NCBI GenBank assembly: GCA_963846885.1
Contig: CAWJXS010000014.1
Span: 41,034-105,033 of the forward strand
Reading direction: 5' to 3'
Origin: RPQJ01 sp963846885
GTDB lineage: Bacteria; Pseudomonadota; Gammaproteobacteria; Steroidobacterales; Steroidobacteraceae
Length of the DNA stretch: 64,000 nt
Positions 44,545 through 54,422 of this stretch are shown one piece after another. The position numbers and the translations under genes were made by a program. How positions within the stretch are numbered: the first letter of the stretch is position 1; the number at the start of each line of letters is the position of its first letter. Under the pieces are notes generated by a model. It did not search any database. It was not told the origin of the DNA and saw only the letters and a list, made by a program, of their open reading frames with translations.

Positions 44545-46047
44545 ATGCCACGCAAACGAAATGTCCTCGCGGCCGTCGATCTCGGCACCAACAGTTTCCA
44601 CATGGTGGTCGCCCGACAGACGGGCAACCAGCTCGTAATCATCGATCGCCTGCGCGAGATGGTTCGCCTCGGCGACGGCGTCGACGAGGACGGGCATCTC
44701 GATCCGAAGGTGGCTGCGCGCGCGGTGGCGGGGCTGGAACGCTTCGGCCAGCGTCTACTGCACATGCGCGCGAATTGCGTGCGTGTCGTCGGCACGAGTG
44801 CGCTGCGCAGGGTAAAGCGCAACCGGGCGTTTCTCGAGAAGGCACGCAAGGCCATCGGCCATCCGATCGAGATCATCTCCGGCCAGGAAGAGGCGCGGCT
44901 CATCTACCGCGGCGTCAGCCAGTCGCTGCCACGGAGTACCGGCCGGCGGCTGGTCGTCGACATCGGCGGCGGCAGCACGGAACTGATCATCGGCCGAGGC
45001 ACCGAAGCGCTGAACCTGGAAAGCCTCAAGCTGGGCTGCGTCGCCCTGAGCAATGAGCACTTCGGCGATGGCAAGCTGACCCCGCGCCGCTTCGAGCGTG
45101 CGCGTCTCGCAGCCCGACAGGAGATCGAGCCCATCCGACTGGCGTTTCGCAAGCGCGGCTGGGACTCAGCCGTCGGCAGCTCAGGCACGATCCGCGCGTT
45201 GTACGAAGCGCTTTACGAACTGGACCCCAACTGTTCGGCAATCACGCCCGCCGGCTTGAACACGCTGATCCAGCAATTCGTCGCGGCGGGCCACGTGTCG
45301 AAGCTGCCGCTCGAATCGATCGTCGTCGACCGGCGGCCAGTGATCGCCGGCGGTCTCGCCATTCTTGCCGAAGTGTTCTCCGAGCTTGGCATCAAGCGCA
45401 TGCAAGTGGCCGATGGTGCGATGCGCGAAGGGGTGCTGCATGAACTCGTCGGGCGGCTGACGGCCGGCGATGCACGCGAACGAACCGTTCGTTCGATGCA
45501 GGCACGCTACCAGGTGGATCTGGCCCAGGCGGCCCGCGTGGAAGCGACGGCGGTCACCCTGCTGCGGCAAGTCCGATCAAAATGGCAGCTGACGGATCCG
45601 CTGGCGGAACTGTCCTTGCGCTGGGCTGCGCGCCTGCACGAAATCGGCCTCGATGTGGCACACAGCGGTTACCACCGGCACGGAGCGTACCTGCTCGAGA
45701 ATGCCGATATGCCCGGCTTCGGTCGTGATGAACAACTGCTGCTGGCGCGGCTGGTGCGATCGCATCGGCGCAAGCTTGCGCTGGACGAACTCGACGACCT
45801 GCGCTCACCGTGGAATCAGTTGTCGGAGCGATTGATCATCATTCTGCGACTGGCGGTATTGCTGCACCGGAATCGTGGCGACGGTAGCCCGCCACGCATG
45901 GTCCTGACACCGCGCGGCCGCGGCGTCATCGCCAGCTTCAAGGTACGCTCACTGCGCAGGCATCCCTTGACTGAAGCGGACCTGCAACAGGAGCAGATGC
46001 ACCTCAAGATGCATGGCATCGGGCTGCGAATCGTCATGGCAAGGTAG
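44545..46047 (+). CDS. ppx: Exopolyphosphatase (Ppx/GppA family)
   Basis: The product degrades inorganic polyphosphate from its end, or pppGpp. It has 500 residues, close to E. coli Ppx (513). The actin-like phosphate loops are VDLGTNSFHMVVARQ at the start and VVDIGGGSTELIIG near residue 134. The C-terminal HD-type helical region (ARLHEIGLDVAHSGYHRHGA) separates full-length Ppx from short forms. No classical GppA feature distinguishes the two activities. The next gene encodes a CHAD protein, a domain that binds polyphosphate, which favours polyphosphate as the substrate. Confidence 0.93.
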   Translation: MPRKRNVLAAVDLGTNSFHMVVARQTGNQLVIIDRLREMVRLGDGVDEDGHLDPKVAARAVAGLERFGQRLLHMRANCVRVVGTSALRRVKRNRAFLEKARKAIGHPIEIISGQEEARLIYRGVSQSLPRSTGRRLVVDIGGGSTELIIGRGTEALNLESLKLGCVALSNEHFGDGKLTPRRFERARLAARQEIEPIRLAFRKRGWDSAVGSSGTIRALYEALYELDPNCSAITPAGLNTLIQQFVAAGHVSKLPLESIVVDRRPVIAGGLAILAEVFSELGIKRMQVADGAMREGVLHELVGRLTAGDARERTVRSMQARYQVDLAQAARVEATAVTLLRQVRSKWQLTDPLAELSLRWAARLHEIGLDVAHSGYHRHGAYLLENADMPGFGRDEQLLLARLVRSHRRKLALDELDDLRSPWNQLSERLIIILRLAVLLHRNRGDGSPPRMVLTPRGRGVIASFKVRSLRRHPLTEADLQQEQMHLKMHGIGLRIVMAR

Positions 46048-46072
46048 CGGCCCGGGTGTATGGGCGGCAACG

Positions 46073-46970
46073 GTGAAAGCTGAAGTCCCTGCGCGCGGCC
46101 CGGACAGCGTTGCCGCTGTCCGCGATCTGTTGCTCGCCCACATCGATGCAGTGATCCGTCGCCTCGAGCTGCGCCGAGCCATGACCGATGTCGACGTGCA
46201 CGAAGCGCGCAGGTCGATCAAACGCGCACGCGCAGTACTCAAGCTGCTACGGCCGTCGCTGTCTGCGAACGACGTTGCACGAAGCAAGGCCGCACTGCGC
46301 GATGCCGGAAAAGTCCTGGCAGCCGCACGTGATGCAAGGGTCATTGCTCGACCGCCTGGACGAGATGCTGCGTCGGGCCGGCATGACAAGGTCTGCGGTC
46401 AGCGGTCTCGCGGACGAATTGTCCGGCGTCGCAGCCGCGTCGTCCGCGCAGCCCAGTGATCCTGCGGCCGCCCTGGCCGTCCTCGTGCTCGTGCGAAAGC
46501 GGTTGGCACGGGTCTCGCTGCCCGCCAGGAACTGGACACCGTTGGGCGCTGGGCTTCGCTCCATCTACAAAGACGGCCGGCAACTCATGCCGGGGAAGGC
46601 AGACTTCGTGACCGTCGAAGCCTTGCATGAATGGCGCAAACTGGTGAAGAGCTACTGGCATGCATTGGAAGCCTTCGAGCCGATGCGTCCAGCCCAGATC
46701 CGTCGCACCATTGGCTCGGCTCGGCGCCTTGCGGACACGCTGGGCGAGGATCATGACCTCGCGCTGCTGGCGGACAAGCTACGATCATCCGCAACAGGCA
46801 AGCGCGGCGAGCCCGTCCTGGAATTGCTCGATGCGATAGAGCGGCGTCAACGCCGGCTGCGCCGGCGGGCGATCAAGATGGGCTCCGTACTCTACGCAGA
46901 GGCGCCCGCGGTCATGGAAAAGCGACTGCGACGCTATTGGCTGCAGTGGCGGACTGAACACGCGCTCTGA
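46073..46970 (+). pseudogene. CHAD-domain polyphosphate-binding protein, frameshifted
   Basis: A CHAD domain of about 300 residues is split by one frameshift near 46341. The first part (AVRDLLLAHIDAVIRRLEL, DVDVHEARRSIKRARAVLKL) ends at DARV and resumes one frame over as LLDRLDEMLRRAGMTRS. The second part has the conserved histidine helices VEALHEWRKLVKSYWHALEA and LADTLGEDHDLALLADKL. CHAD proteins bind polyphosphate granules through these His/Arg-rich helices. The GTG at 46073 is the likely start, 26 bases past the ppx stop. The indel may be an assembly error. Confidence 0.85.
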
Positions 46971-47042
46971 AAAGCTGCATGCGCCTGGGCGGCTCGGAAG
47001 CTCACACCCAGACGGCAGCGATGACCGCAACTCACTGCGCTG

Positions 47043-47732
47043 TCAGGCGGCTACGCCGAAGAGAGCGCCGACCCCAGCGGTCAATGCCATTGCCAATGCA
47101 CCCCAGAAGCCAACGCGGAGTACGGACGGGATCACGGGTGATCCGCCTGCGCGTGCGGCCAGGACACCCAGCAGAGCCAAGAAGAAAAGCGAGCTGCCCG
47201 CGAGTCCCCACATGAGAATTGAGGCCGGCAGCAGCAGAACCATCACTAGAGGAAGCGCTGCGCCGACCGCAAACGTTGCCGCCGAGGCCAATGCCGCCTG
47301 CACCGGCTTCGCGGCCATCGTGTCCGATATGCCCAGCTCATCCCTGGCATGTGCGGCCAGCGCATCGTGCTGCATCAATTGGGTCGCTACGCTCGACGCC
47401 AGCGTTTCATCCAGTCCGCGCTTGACGTAGATCGCTGTGAGTTCCGCATGTTCCTGAACTGGACTCGTGGCCAACTCTTTGCTTTCGCGCGCGAGATCCG
47501 CGCGTTCGGTATCGGATTGCGAACTGACCGAAACATACTCGCCAGCAGCCATCGACATCGCACCGGCGACGAGGCCGGCGACGCCTGCAACCAGAATGCC
47601 CTTGGTGTCTGCGCCTGCGGCAGCGACGCCCAGGACGAGGCTGGCGGTAGAAACGATGCCGTCGTTCGCGCCAAGGACGGCGGCACGGAGCCAGCCCGTG
47701 CGATGTGTTCTATGTTTCTCGGTGGGGTGCAT
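47043..47732 (-). CDS. VIT family (CCC1-like) Fe2+/Mn2+ transporter
   Basis: This is a 229-residue inner-membrane transporter of the VIT1/CCC1 family, which moves Fe2+ or Mn2+ out of the cytoplasm or into stores. It has a short N-tail, then GWLRAAVLGANDGIVSTASL (helix 1 with the conserved Asp), AGAMSMAAGEYVSVSSQSDT in helix 2, a cytoplasmic metal-binding helical region (ELTAIYVKRGLDETLASSV) and three helices near the C-terminus. The Glu-rich metal-binding region is short compared with plant VIT1. It stands alone, convergent with the CHAD gene. Confidence 0.9.
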   Translation of the reverse strand: MHPTEKHRTHRTGWLRAAVLGANDGIVSTASLVLGVAAAGADTKGILVAGVAGLVAGAMSMAAGEYVSVSSQSDTERADLARESKELATSPVQEHAELTAIYVKRGLDETLASSVATQLMQHDALAAHARDELGISDTMAAKPVQAALASAATFAVGAALPLVMVLLLPASILMWGLAGSSLFFLALLGVLAARAGGSPVIPSVLRVGFWGALAMALTAGVGALFGVAA

Positions 47733-47862
47733 TGCGTCTTACCTTAGGCCTTTTCGTTCGCACATTGGCGCTGAGAGGTCGGTTACCGATTCTCCCTGAT
47801 TACATGTCGCGAGCAACTCGCCTAGGGTGATGGCGTTAGCTTCATCCGTTGGGAGTTGCGCA

Positions 47863-48902
47863 ATGCGTATCGTTTCGATTACCGCCATCGTCCTGACATC
47901 GACGCTGTTCGGTGCGTCAGTAGCCAATGCAGCAGCCACGACCTGGCAGGCGTTGCCCGACGTCGCGCCTGCGCCCGCGGACAATCCGACCACTGCCGCC
48001 AAGGTCGAACTCGGCAAGATGCTGTACTTCGATCCGCGTCTTTCTTCGAGCGGCAACGTATCGTGTTTCTCGTGCCATAACGTCATGGAGGGTGGTGACG
48101 ATCACCGGCCTACTTCCATCGGCGTACACGGCCATGTCGGTGGTCGCAATGCACCCACCGTGTTCAATGCGGCATTCCTGGCCAGCCAGTTCTGGGACGG
48201 TCGCGCGGCGACGCTCGAAGACCAGGCGAAGGGGCCGCCGGCAAATTCGATCGAGATGGGAATGCCCAATCTCGATGCGGTCATCAGTCGGGTGCGCGGC
48301 ATTCCTGGCTACAAGCCCTATTTTGTAGAAGCTTTCGGCGCAGGTGACGTCGTCACCATGGACAACGTGGCAAAAGCCATCGCCGCCTACGAACGCACGC
48401 TGATCACGCCCAACAGCCCTTACGACAAGTACGCCAAGGGCGACACGAAGGCGCTCACGGCGCAGCAGATTCGCGGCCTCGAAACCTTTGCCAGCATCGG
48501 GTGCAGCGGTTGCCACCAGGGCCCGACCTTCAGCGGCCCGCCGCTCCCGATCGGTACAGGATTTTTCATGAAGTTCCCGACCTTCCCGGACAGCCCTTAC
48601 GTCGCGAAGTACGATTTCCTGAGCGACTCGGGACGCGAGAATGCGACCAAGGACGCGCGGACAAGAACGTCTGGCGAGTCCCCGGCCTGCGCAACCTGGT
48701 CTATACGGCGCCGTATTTCCATAACGGCCTGGTGCATACGATCGACGAATCGGTGCGGATCATGGCGAGCACGCAGTTGAACCAGACCCTGAGCGACGCG
48801 CAGGTCGCAGACATCGTTGCGTTCCTGGAAGCCCTGACCGGGCCATTCCCGACCCAGCAGATGCCGCGACTGCCGCCGACGCCTGGTGATCTCGTCGATT
48901 AG
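47863..48902 (+). pseudogene. Di-haem cytochrome c peroxidase (CCP/MauG family), frameshifted
   Basis: The product is a periplasmic di-haem peroxidase that reduces H2O2 with electrons from cytochrome c. A signal peptide (RIVSITAIVLTSTLFGASVA) is followed by the low-potential haem motif CFSCH (near residue 68) and the second haem motif CSGCH (near 215). The frame breaks near 48657: ATKDA continues one frame over as DKNVWRVPGLRNLVYTAPYF, consistent with a 2-base CG duplication in GACGCGCGG. The repaired protein has about 346 residues, normal for the family. A GGGAG ribosome site precedes the ATG at 47863. Confidence 0.9.
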
Positions 48903-49048
48903 TCCGGCTGGCCCTTAAGGGGCACGTGGGCGATAGAATCTGGCGGGCTCCGACGTCTTACGGGGAGATGCTCGCGCCCAACCTATCGCAGCAAAAAGGC
49001 TGCGTGCCGTGGCGCGCGCCCGTTGAATGTCCAGGAGCACTAAGAGAA

Positions 49049-50884
49049 CTACTCCACCGTCACGCTCTTCGCCAGGTTCCTCGGCTGGTCCACGTCCGTT
49101 CCCTTGAGGATGGCGCAGTGATAGGCCAGCAGCTGCAGCGGAATCGTGTACACCGCCGGCGCCTGGAAGTAGCTCACGTGCCGGGGCATCTCGATCACGT
49201 GCACGCCGTCTTCCGACTGCATGCCTGACTCGGGATCCGCGAACACGTACAGCTCGCCGCCGCGCGCGCGCACTTCCATCAGGTTCGATTTCAGCTTTTC
49301 GAGCAGGTCGTTGTTCGGCGCGATCGTGATGATCGGCATGTCCGCATCCACCAGCGCGAGCGGGCCGTGCTTCAGCTCGCCGGCCGGATAGGCCTCGGCA
49401 TGGATGTACGAAATTTCCTTGAGCTTCAGCGCGCCTTCCATCGCGATCGGGTGCATCGGGCCGCGGCCGAGGAACAGTGCGTGCTGCTTGTCGACGAAGC
49501 GCTTCGCCAGTTCCTTGATGACCGGGTCGAGCTTCAGCGTCGCTTCGATCAGTGACGGGATGCCGATCAGGCGCTGCACGAGTCCGCGTTCACGCTCGGC
49601 GTCGGCGCTGTGGAACTTGGCGAGCGCCACGACCAGCATGCCCAGTGCGGTCAACTGCGTGGTGAACGCCTTGGTCGACGCCACGCCGATCTCGGGGCCC
49701 GCGCGCGTCAGCATCACGAGCTCGGATTCGCGCACCAGCGAGCTCTCGGGCACGTTGCAGATGGCCAGCTGCGACAGATACCCGGCTTGCTTGGCAAGAC
49801 GCAGCGCCGCCAGCGTATCGGCGGTTTCGCCCGACTGCGAGACGCTCACGAACAGCGTGTTCTTGGGCACCACCGGATTGCGGTAGCGGTACTCGCTGGC
49901 GATCTCCACCCAGCACGGCAGCCGGCAGATCTGTTCGATGAAATACTTTGCGACCGACGCCGCATGGAAACTTGTGCCGCACGCGACGATGCGCACGGCT
50001 TCGGTCTTGGCGAATACAGCCTGTGCCGCCGGGCCGAACGCGGCCTCGAGCAGCTTGCCGCCCGCCACGCGTTCCTCCAGCGTCTGCGCCACGGCCCGCG
50101 GCTGCTCGTGGATTTCCTTGAGCATGTAGTGCGGGAAGTCGCCCTTTTCGGCCGCATCGGCCGAGAGTTCGCTCTCGTGCACCTTGCGCTGGACCGTGTT
50201 GCCGTCCTTGTCCGAGATGCGCAGGCTGTCGCGCTTGATCTCGCACACGTCGCCTTCCTCCAGGAAGACGAACTTGCGCGTCACGGGCAGCAGCGCCGCG
50301 ACGTCGGACGCCACGAAGTTCTCGCCCTCGCCCAGGCCGACCACGACCGGGCAACCTTCGCGCGCCAGGATGATGCGCTCGGGATCCTTCTGCGAGATCA
50401 CGGCCAGGGCGTAAGCACCTTGCAGTTCGGAGACGGTGGCGCGAACCGCCTTGAACAGGTCGCCGGTTTTCTGCAGGTGGTAGTGCACGCGGTGCGCGAT
50501 CACTTCCGTGTCTGTCTCGGACGTGAACTCGTAGCCCGCGGCCTTGAGCTCGTCGCGCAGCTCTTCGTGGTTCTCGATGATGCCGTTGTGGACCAGCGCG
50601 ATGCCGTCCTTCGAGATGTGCGGGTGCGCGTTGCGCTCGCTCGGCACGCCGTGCGTGGCCCAGCGCGTGTGCGCGATGCCAAGCAGGCCGGCGGTCGGGC
50701 TGTGCTCGAGCGCCTCCTCCAGCATGCGAACCTTGCCCACCGCTCGCAGCCGCTTGATGGCGCCGGTGCCGTCCAGCACTGCGACGCCGGCCGAGTCGTA
50801 GCCGCGGTACTCGAGGCGACGCAGGCCCTCGATCAGGATGGGAACGACGTCACGCTGGGCGACGGCACCGACGATTCCGCACAT
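49049..50884 (-). CDS. glmS: Glutamine--fructose-6-phosphate aminotransferase (isomerizing)
   Basis: The product makes glucosamine-6-phosphate from fructose-6-phosphate and glutamine, the first step toward UDP-GlcNAc. It has 611 residues (E. coli 609). Cys2 in MCGIVGAVAQRD is the glutaminase nucleophile. The two SIS sugar domains carry GTSFHAASVAKYFIEQ and SQSGETADTLAALRLAK, and the C-terminus NLAKSVTVE is canonical. In E. coli glmS follows glmU directly; here a quinone reductase and corA lie between them. No glmS riboswitch was seen upstream, as expected outside Gram-positives. Confidence 0.97.
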   Translation of the reverse strand: MCGIVGAVAQRDVVPILIEGLRRLEYRGYDSAGVAVLDGTGAIKRLRAVGKVRMLEEALEHSPTAGLLGIAHTRWATHGVPSERNAHPHISKDGIALVHNGIIENHEELRDELKAAGYEFTSETDTEVIAHRVHYHLQKTGDLFKAVRATVSELQGAYALAVISQKDPERIILAREGCPVVVGLGEGENFVASDVAALLPVTRKFVFLEEGDVCEIKRDSLRISDKDGNTVQRKVHESELSADAAEKGDFPHYMLKEIHEQPRAVAQTLEERVAGGKLLEAAFGPAAQAVFAKTEAVRIVACGTSFHAASVAKYFIEQICRLPCWVEIASEYRYRNPVVPKNTLFVSVSQSGETADTLAALRLAKQAGYLSQLAICNVPESSLVRESELVMLTRAGPEIGVASTKAFTTQLTALGMLVVALAKFHSADAERERGLVQRLIGIPSLIEATLKLDPVIKELAKRFVDKQHALFLGRGPMHPIAMEGALKLKEISYIHAEAYPAGELKHGPLALVDADMPIITIAPNNDLLEKLKSNLMEVRARGGELYVFADPESGMQSEDGVHVIEMPRHVSYFQAPAVYTIPLQLLAYHCAILKGTDVDQPRNLAKSVTVE

Positions 50885-51053
50885 GCTGTGTCCTTTGTCT
50901 GCGGGGCGGCGAGGCTAACAGTTTTTCCTGTCAGATCAAAGGCCTACGCCAACAATTTGGCGTCCTGCCCCGGGTCTCGCCCCTGGTTGGACTCGATTTT
51001 AAGGCCTCGGGGGGTGCCTGACCGGCTTTACGTCACATTCGGCGGCTGCGCGG

Positions 51054-52040
51054 TCAGGGAAGCGTGACGACCACGCACCCGGGGGACCCGCCCAGCTCGA
51101 CCTTCTCGTTGGCGCGGGCGATCTCGGCCAGCGGGATCCTGTCGGCGATCCGGTGCAGCAGCATGCCGTGCCGGAACGCCTGGGTGATGTCGGCGATCGC
51201 GTGCTTCTTGGCGGCTTCGGGCATCGCGTAGACGATGACGAGGTGCAGCGTCAGGTCGAGGTACATCATCCGCAGGAACGGCAGCTGCGGCTCCTTCACC
51301 TGCGTCGACGAATACGTCGCGATCACGCCGCCCGTGCGGATGCAGTCCAGCACTTCGGGCAGGTTGGCGCCGAATTCGACGTCGATCACGCGATCGACGG
51401 GCTTGCCGTCGTTCAATGCCTTGATCCGGGTGCCCCAGCCAGGCTCGCGGTGGTTGATCACGTGCCGGGCGCCCGCATCGCGGCAAACCCTTTCGTCACG
51501 TTCGTTGCTCGCGGTCGCGATCACCTTGGCTCCCGCCATCTTCGCCCACTGGATCGCATAGAAACCCACGCGACCGGCGCCGCCCGTGACCAGGACGGTT
51601 CGCCCTGCGATGGGCCCGTCGACGTGCACGCAGCGGTGCGCCGTCATGATGGGGATGCCCGCGCACGCGCCCACGTCGAAGCCGGCCTCGATGGGTAGCG
51701 GCACGGCGCGGATCGCATCGATCGCGACGTATTGCGCGGCCGTGCCGAAGCGACGGCCGAACTGCGCCTGGTACACCCAGACCCTTTCACCTATGCGCTT
51801 CGCCTCGACACCCTCGCCCACCGCTTCGATCACGCCCGCGCCGTCACTGTTCGGAATCACGTACCCATCGTCGAGCAGGCCCGGTGCCGAGCCCGCCCGC
51901 TTCTTGACGTCGGATGGGTTCACGCCGCTCGTGCGCATCCGCACCAGCACTTCGCCGGGGCCCGCGACGGGAGTGGGTTTGTCGCCCACCTGCAGCACGT
52001 CGCTCGCTGCGCCGAACCGCTCGAACCATGCGGCCTGCAT
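51054..52040 (-). CDS. NADPH:quinone reductase family (MDR) oxidoreductase
   Basis: This is a 328-residue medium-chain dehydrogenase/reductase without the structural zinc loop. The N-terminal GroES-like fold (VRMRTSGVNPSDVKKRAG) precedes the Rossmann domain (TVLVTGGAGRVGFYAIQWAK). It would reduce quinones or enones with NADPH; the substrate is unknown. The gene is 9 bases from the corA stop on the same strand and probably in one unit with glmU and corA. Confidence 0.88.
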   Translation of the reverse strand: MQAAWFERFGAASDVLQVGDKPTPVAGPGEVLVRMRTSGVNPSDVKKRAGSAPGLLDDGYVIPNSDGAGVIEAVGEGVEAKRIGERVWVYQAQFGRRFGTAAQYVAIDAIRAVPLPIEAGFDVGACAGIPIMTAHRCVHVDGPIAGRTVLVTGGAGRVGFYAIQWAKMAGAKVIATASNERDERVCRDAGARHVINHREPGWGTRIKALNDGKPVDRVIDVEFGANLPEVLDCIRTGGVIATYSSTQVKEPQLPFLRMMYLDLTLHLVIVYAMPEAAKKHAIADITQAFRHGMLLHRIADRIPLAEIARANEKVELGGSPGCVVVTLP

Positions 52041-52049
52041 ACGTCTCCG

Positions 52050-52979
52050 TTAAAGCCAGTTGCGTTTGCGGAACACGACGAACAGGCCGCCACTGATGGC
52101 CACGCTGATCGCCACGATACCCGCGAAGGCCCAGGCGCTGTGCGCGCCAGGCAGCGTGACGTTCATGCCGTACAGGCTGGCGATCAACGTCGGCACTGCC
52201 AGCAGGATGGTGACGGACGTCAGCAGCTTCATCACCGCATTCAGGTTGTTGGACACGATCGAGGCGAACGCATCCATCATGTCGCTGAGCACATGGTCGG
52301 CGATGTCGATCATCGCGATCGCCTGCCGCAACTCGACGCGCACGTCGTCGAGCAGGTCCTGGTCCTGGTCCGCCCAATGCAGGGTGGGGACGCGTTGCAA
52401 GCGCTCCAGCACCAGCTCGTTCGCTTTCAACCCCGTCGCGAAGTACGTCAGGCTTTTCTGGAAGTCGAGCAGACCGAGTACTTCCTCGTTCCGCATCGAG
52501 CGCTTCAGCCGGCTCTCGAGATCCTCGACGCCGGCATTGATCTCGCGCAATCCGCGCAGGCAGGCATCGGCCAGTTGCCAGAACAAGCGCAGCACGAACT
52601 CCGCGCCGTGCTCGGTGGACAGGCCTGGCACGCCGCCATCGAGCAGCGGTTGCAGGAAAGGGGTGTCGGCCTGGCTGATCGTGACGATGCCGCGCGGAGT
52701 CAGCAGCACGCTGAGCGGAAGTGTTCGCCAGGGCGGTCCACTGCTCTGCTCACGTCGCAACGGGTAATTCATCACGACGAGGACGCAATCCCCTTCGTGC
52801 GCCACGCGCGGTCGCTCGTCGATGTCTGCTATGTGATCCAGCAGCGACGCAGGAACGCCGAACGCGAGCACTGCTTCGAGGTCTGCCTGCGTCGGCTGCG
52901 TGACGTGGAGCCAACAGCCTTCGCCCGGGGCGGCGGGTCGCTCCATGCCGGCAGGCGTGGTTCGGCGGATTTCGAGCAC
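52050..52979 (-). CDS. corA: CorA-family magnesium/divalent cation channel
   Basis: This is a 309-residue pentameric inner-membrane channel for Mg2+ or Co2+. A cytoplasmic alpha/beta funnel (GCWLHVTQPTQADLEAVLAF) and long stalk helices (MRNEEVLGLLDFQKSLTYF) precede two C-terminal helices. The signature GMN motif is in LIASLYGMNVTLPGAHSAWAF. The start GTG at 52979 lies 2 bases after the glmU stop, so the two are translationally coupled. The overlap with a cell-wall precursor gene is unusual compared with the standard atp-glmU-glmS order. Confidence 0.92.
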   Translation of the reverse strand: MLEIRRTTPAGMERPAAPGEGCWLHVTQPTQADLEAVLAFGVPASLLDHIADIDERPRVAHEGDCVLVVMNYPLRREQSSGPPWRTLPLSVLLTPRGIVTISQADTPFLQPLLDGGVPGLSTEHGAEFVLRLFWQLADACLRGLREINAGVEDLESRLKRSMRNEEVLGLLDFQKSLTYFATGLKANELVLERLQRVPTLHWADQDQDLLDDVRVELRQAIAMIDIADHVLSDMMDAFASIVSNNLNAVMKLLTSVTILLAVPTLIASLYGMNVTLPGAHSAWAFAGIVAISVAISGGLFVVFRKRNWL

Positions 52980-52981
52980 GG

Positions 52982-54355
52982 TCAGCCTTTGGGCTGCTTC
53001 ACGGGGCGTTTCCAGCCGTCCAGCGTCATCTGCTTGCTGCGCTCGAGCGTGAGCTTGTCGTCCGGCGCGTCCTTGGTGATCGTCGAGCCGGCGCCGATCG
53101 TTGCGCCTGCGCCGATCTTGACCGGTGCGACGAGCATCGAGCCCGAACCGATGAACGCGCCCGCCCCGATCTCGGTGCGAAACTTGTTGGCGCCGTCGTA
53201 ATTGCAGGTGATGGTGCCGGCGCCCACGTTGACGTGCTCGCCGATGGTCGCGTCGCCCAGGTACGTCAGGTGATTGGCCTTGGCGCCGCGATGCAGCTCG
53301 GACTTCTTGACCTCGACGAAGTTGCCGACGTGCACTTCCTCGTGCAGCACGGCGTCCGGACGAAGCCGTGCGTAGGGGCCGACGATCGCGCGCGCACCGA
53401 CCTTCGCGCGGTCGAGCACGCAGTTCGCATGAATCTCGACGTCGTCGCCAATCTCGCAATCGCGGATCAGCACGTTGGGACCAATGCGCACCCGGTTGCC
53501 GAGACTGACGGTGCCTTCGAGCACCACGTTGACGTCGATGTGCACGTCGCGCCCAACCGTCACCGGACCGCGCGCGTCGAAGCGAGCGGGGTCGACCAGC
53601 GTCACACCCTGCAACATGAGCTCGGTCGCGCGGCGGCGGCGGTACACGCCTTCGACTTCGGCGAGCTGTACCTTGTCGTTGACGCCGAGCACTTCGTCTT
53701 CGCGGTCGGCCAGGATGGCATTGACCTTGAGGCCGGCTTTTGCCGCCATCACGACGACGTCCGTCAGGTAGTACTCGGCCTGGGCATTGTCGTTGCGCAG
53801 CTGGCCGAGCCATTCGCGCATGCGCCTGGCGGATGCCGCCATCAGGCCAGTGTTCACCTCGTCGATCGAGCGCTCCTTCTGGTTCGCGTCCTTGTGCTCG
53901 ACGATGCGCGCGACCGTGCCCGCACGATCCCGCACGATGCGTCCGTAACCGGTCGGGTCTTGCATGCGCACGCTCAGCACGCCGAGCGCGTCGCCATTGG
54001 CGGCGGCTTCGATGAGCCGCTGCATCGTAGAAGACTGGACCAGCGGCACGTCCCCGAACAGCACGAGCACCAGGTTGTCGTCGGGCACGCCGGGCATCGC
54101 CTGTTGCAGCGCATGGCCCGTGCCGAGCTGCTCGGCCTGCAGGGCCCAGGTGACGTGTTCTGCGGCGAGGGCTTCTCGCACACGCTCGCCGCCGTGGCCG
54201 AAGACGACGTGGATGTCGTCGGTGCCGAGCTGACGGGCGGAATCGATGACATGCTTGAGCAGCGGACGGCCCGCCACCGGCTGCAGGACCTTGGGCAGGT
54301 CCGACTTCATGCGCTTGCCCTGGCCGGCGGCCAGGATCACGACGGAAATGGGCAT
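52982..54355 (-). CDS. glmU: Bifunctional GlmU (uridyltransferase/glucosamine-1-P acetyltransferase)
   Basis: The product makes UDP-GlcNAc from glucosamine-1-phosphate. It has 457 residues (E. coli 456). The N-terminal pyrophosphorylase domain starts VVILAAGQGKRMKSDLPKVL and includes AEQLGTGHALQQAMP. The C-terminal left-handed beta-helix has hexapeptide repeats and the catalytic segment KSELHRGAKANHLTYLGDAT; NYDGANKFRTEIGAGAF binds acetyl-CoA. Both activities should be intact. It is the first gene of a unit with corA and the quinone reductase. Confidence 0.97.
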   Translation of the reverse strand: MPISVVILAAGQGKRMKSDLPKVLQPVAGRPLLKHVIDSARQLGTDDIHVVFGHGGERVREALAAEHVTWALQAEQLGTGHALQQAMPGVPDDNLVLVLFGDVPLVQSSTMQRLIEAAANGDALGVLSVRMQDPTGYGRIVRDRAGTVARIVEHKDANQKERSIDEVNTGLMAASARRMREWLGQLRNDNAQAEYYLTDVVVMAAKAGLKVNAILADREDEVLGVNDKVQLAEVEGVYRRRRATELMLQGVTLVDPARFDARGPVTVGRDVHIDVNVVLEGTVSLGNRVRIGPNVLIRDCEIGDDVEIHANCVLDRAKVGARAIVGPYARLRPDAVLHEEVHVGNFVEVKKSELHRGAKANHLTYLGDATIGEHVNVGAGTITCNYDGANKFRTEIGAGAFIGSGSMLVAPVKIGAGATIGAGSTITKDAPDDKLTLERSKQMTLDGWKRPVKQPKG

Positions 54356-54422
54356 GGGCAGCAGCCGCTATTGGATCGATGCCCTCATTCTACCGCAGGT
54401 GCATTTCGGGCGATTCCGTACC

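Noticed and set aside
50885..51053. glmS ribozyme/riboswitch upstream of glmS
   Set aside because: No ribozyme core was recognisable, and it is typical of Gram-positive bacteria.
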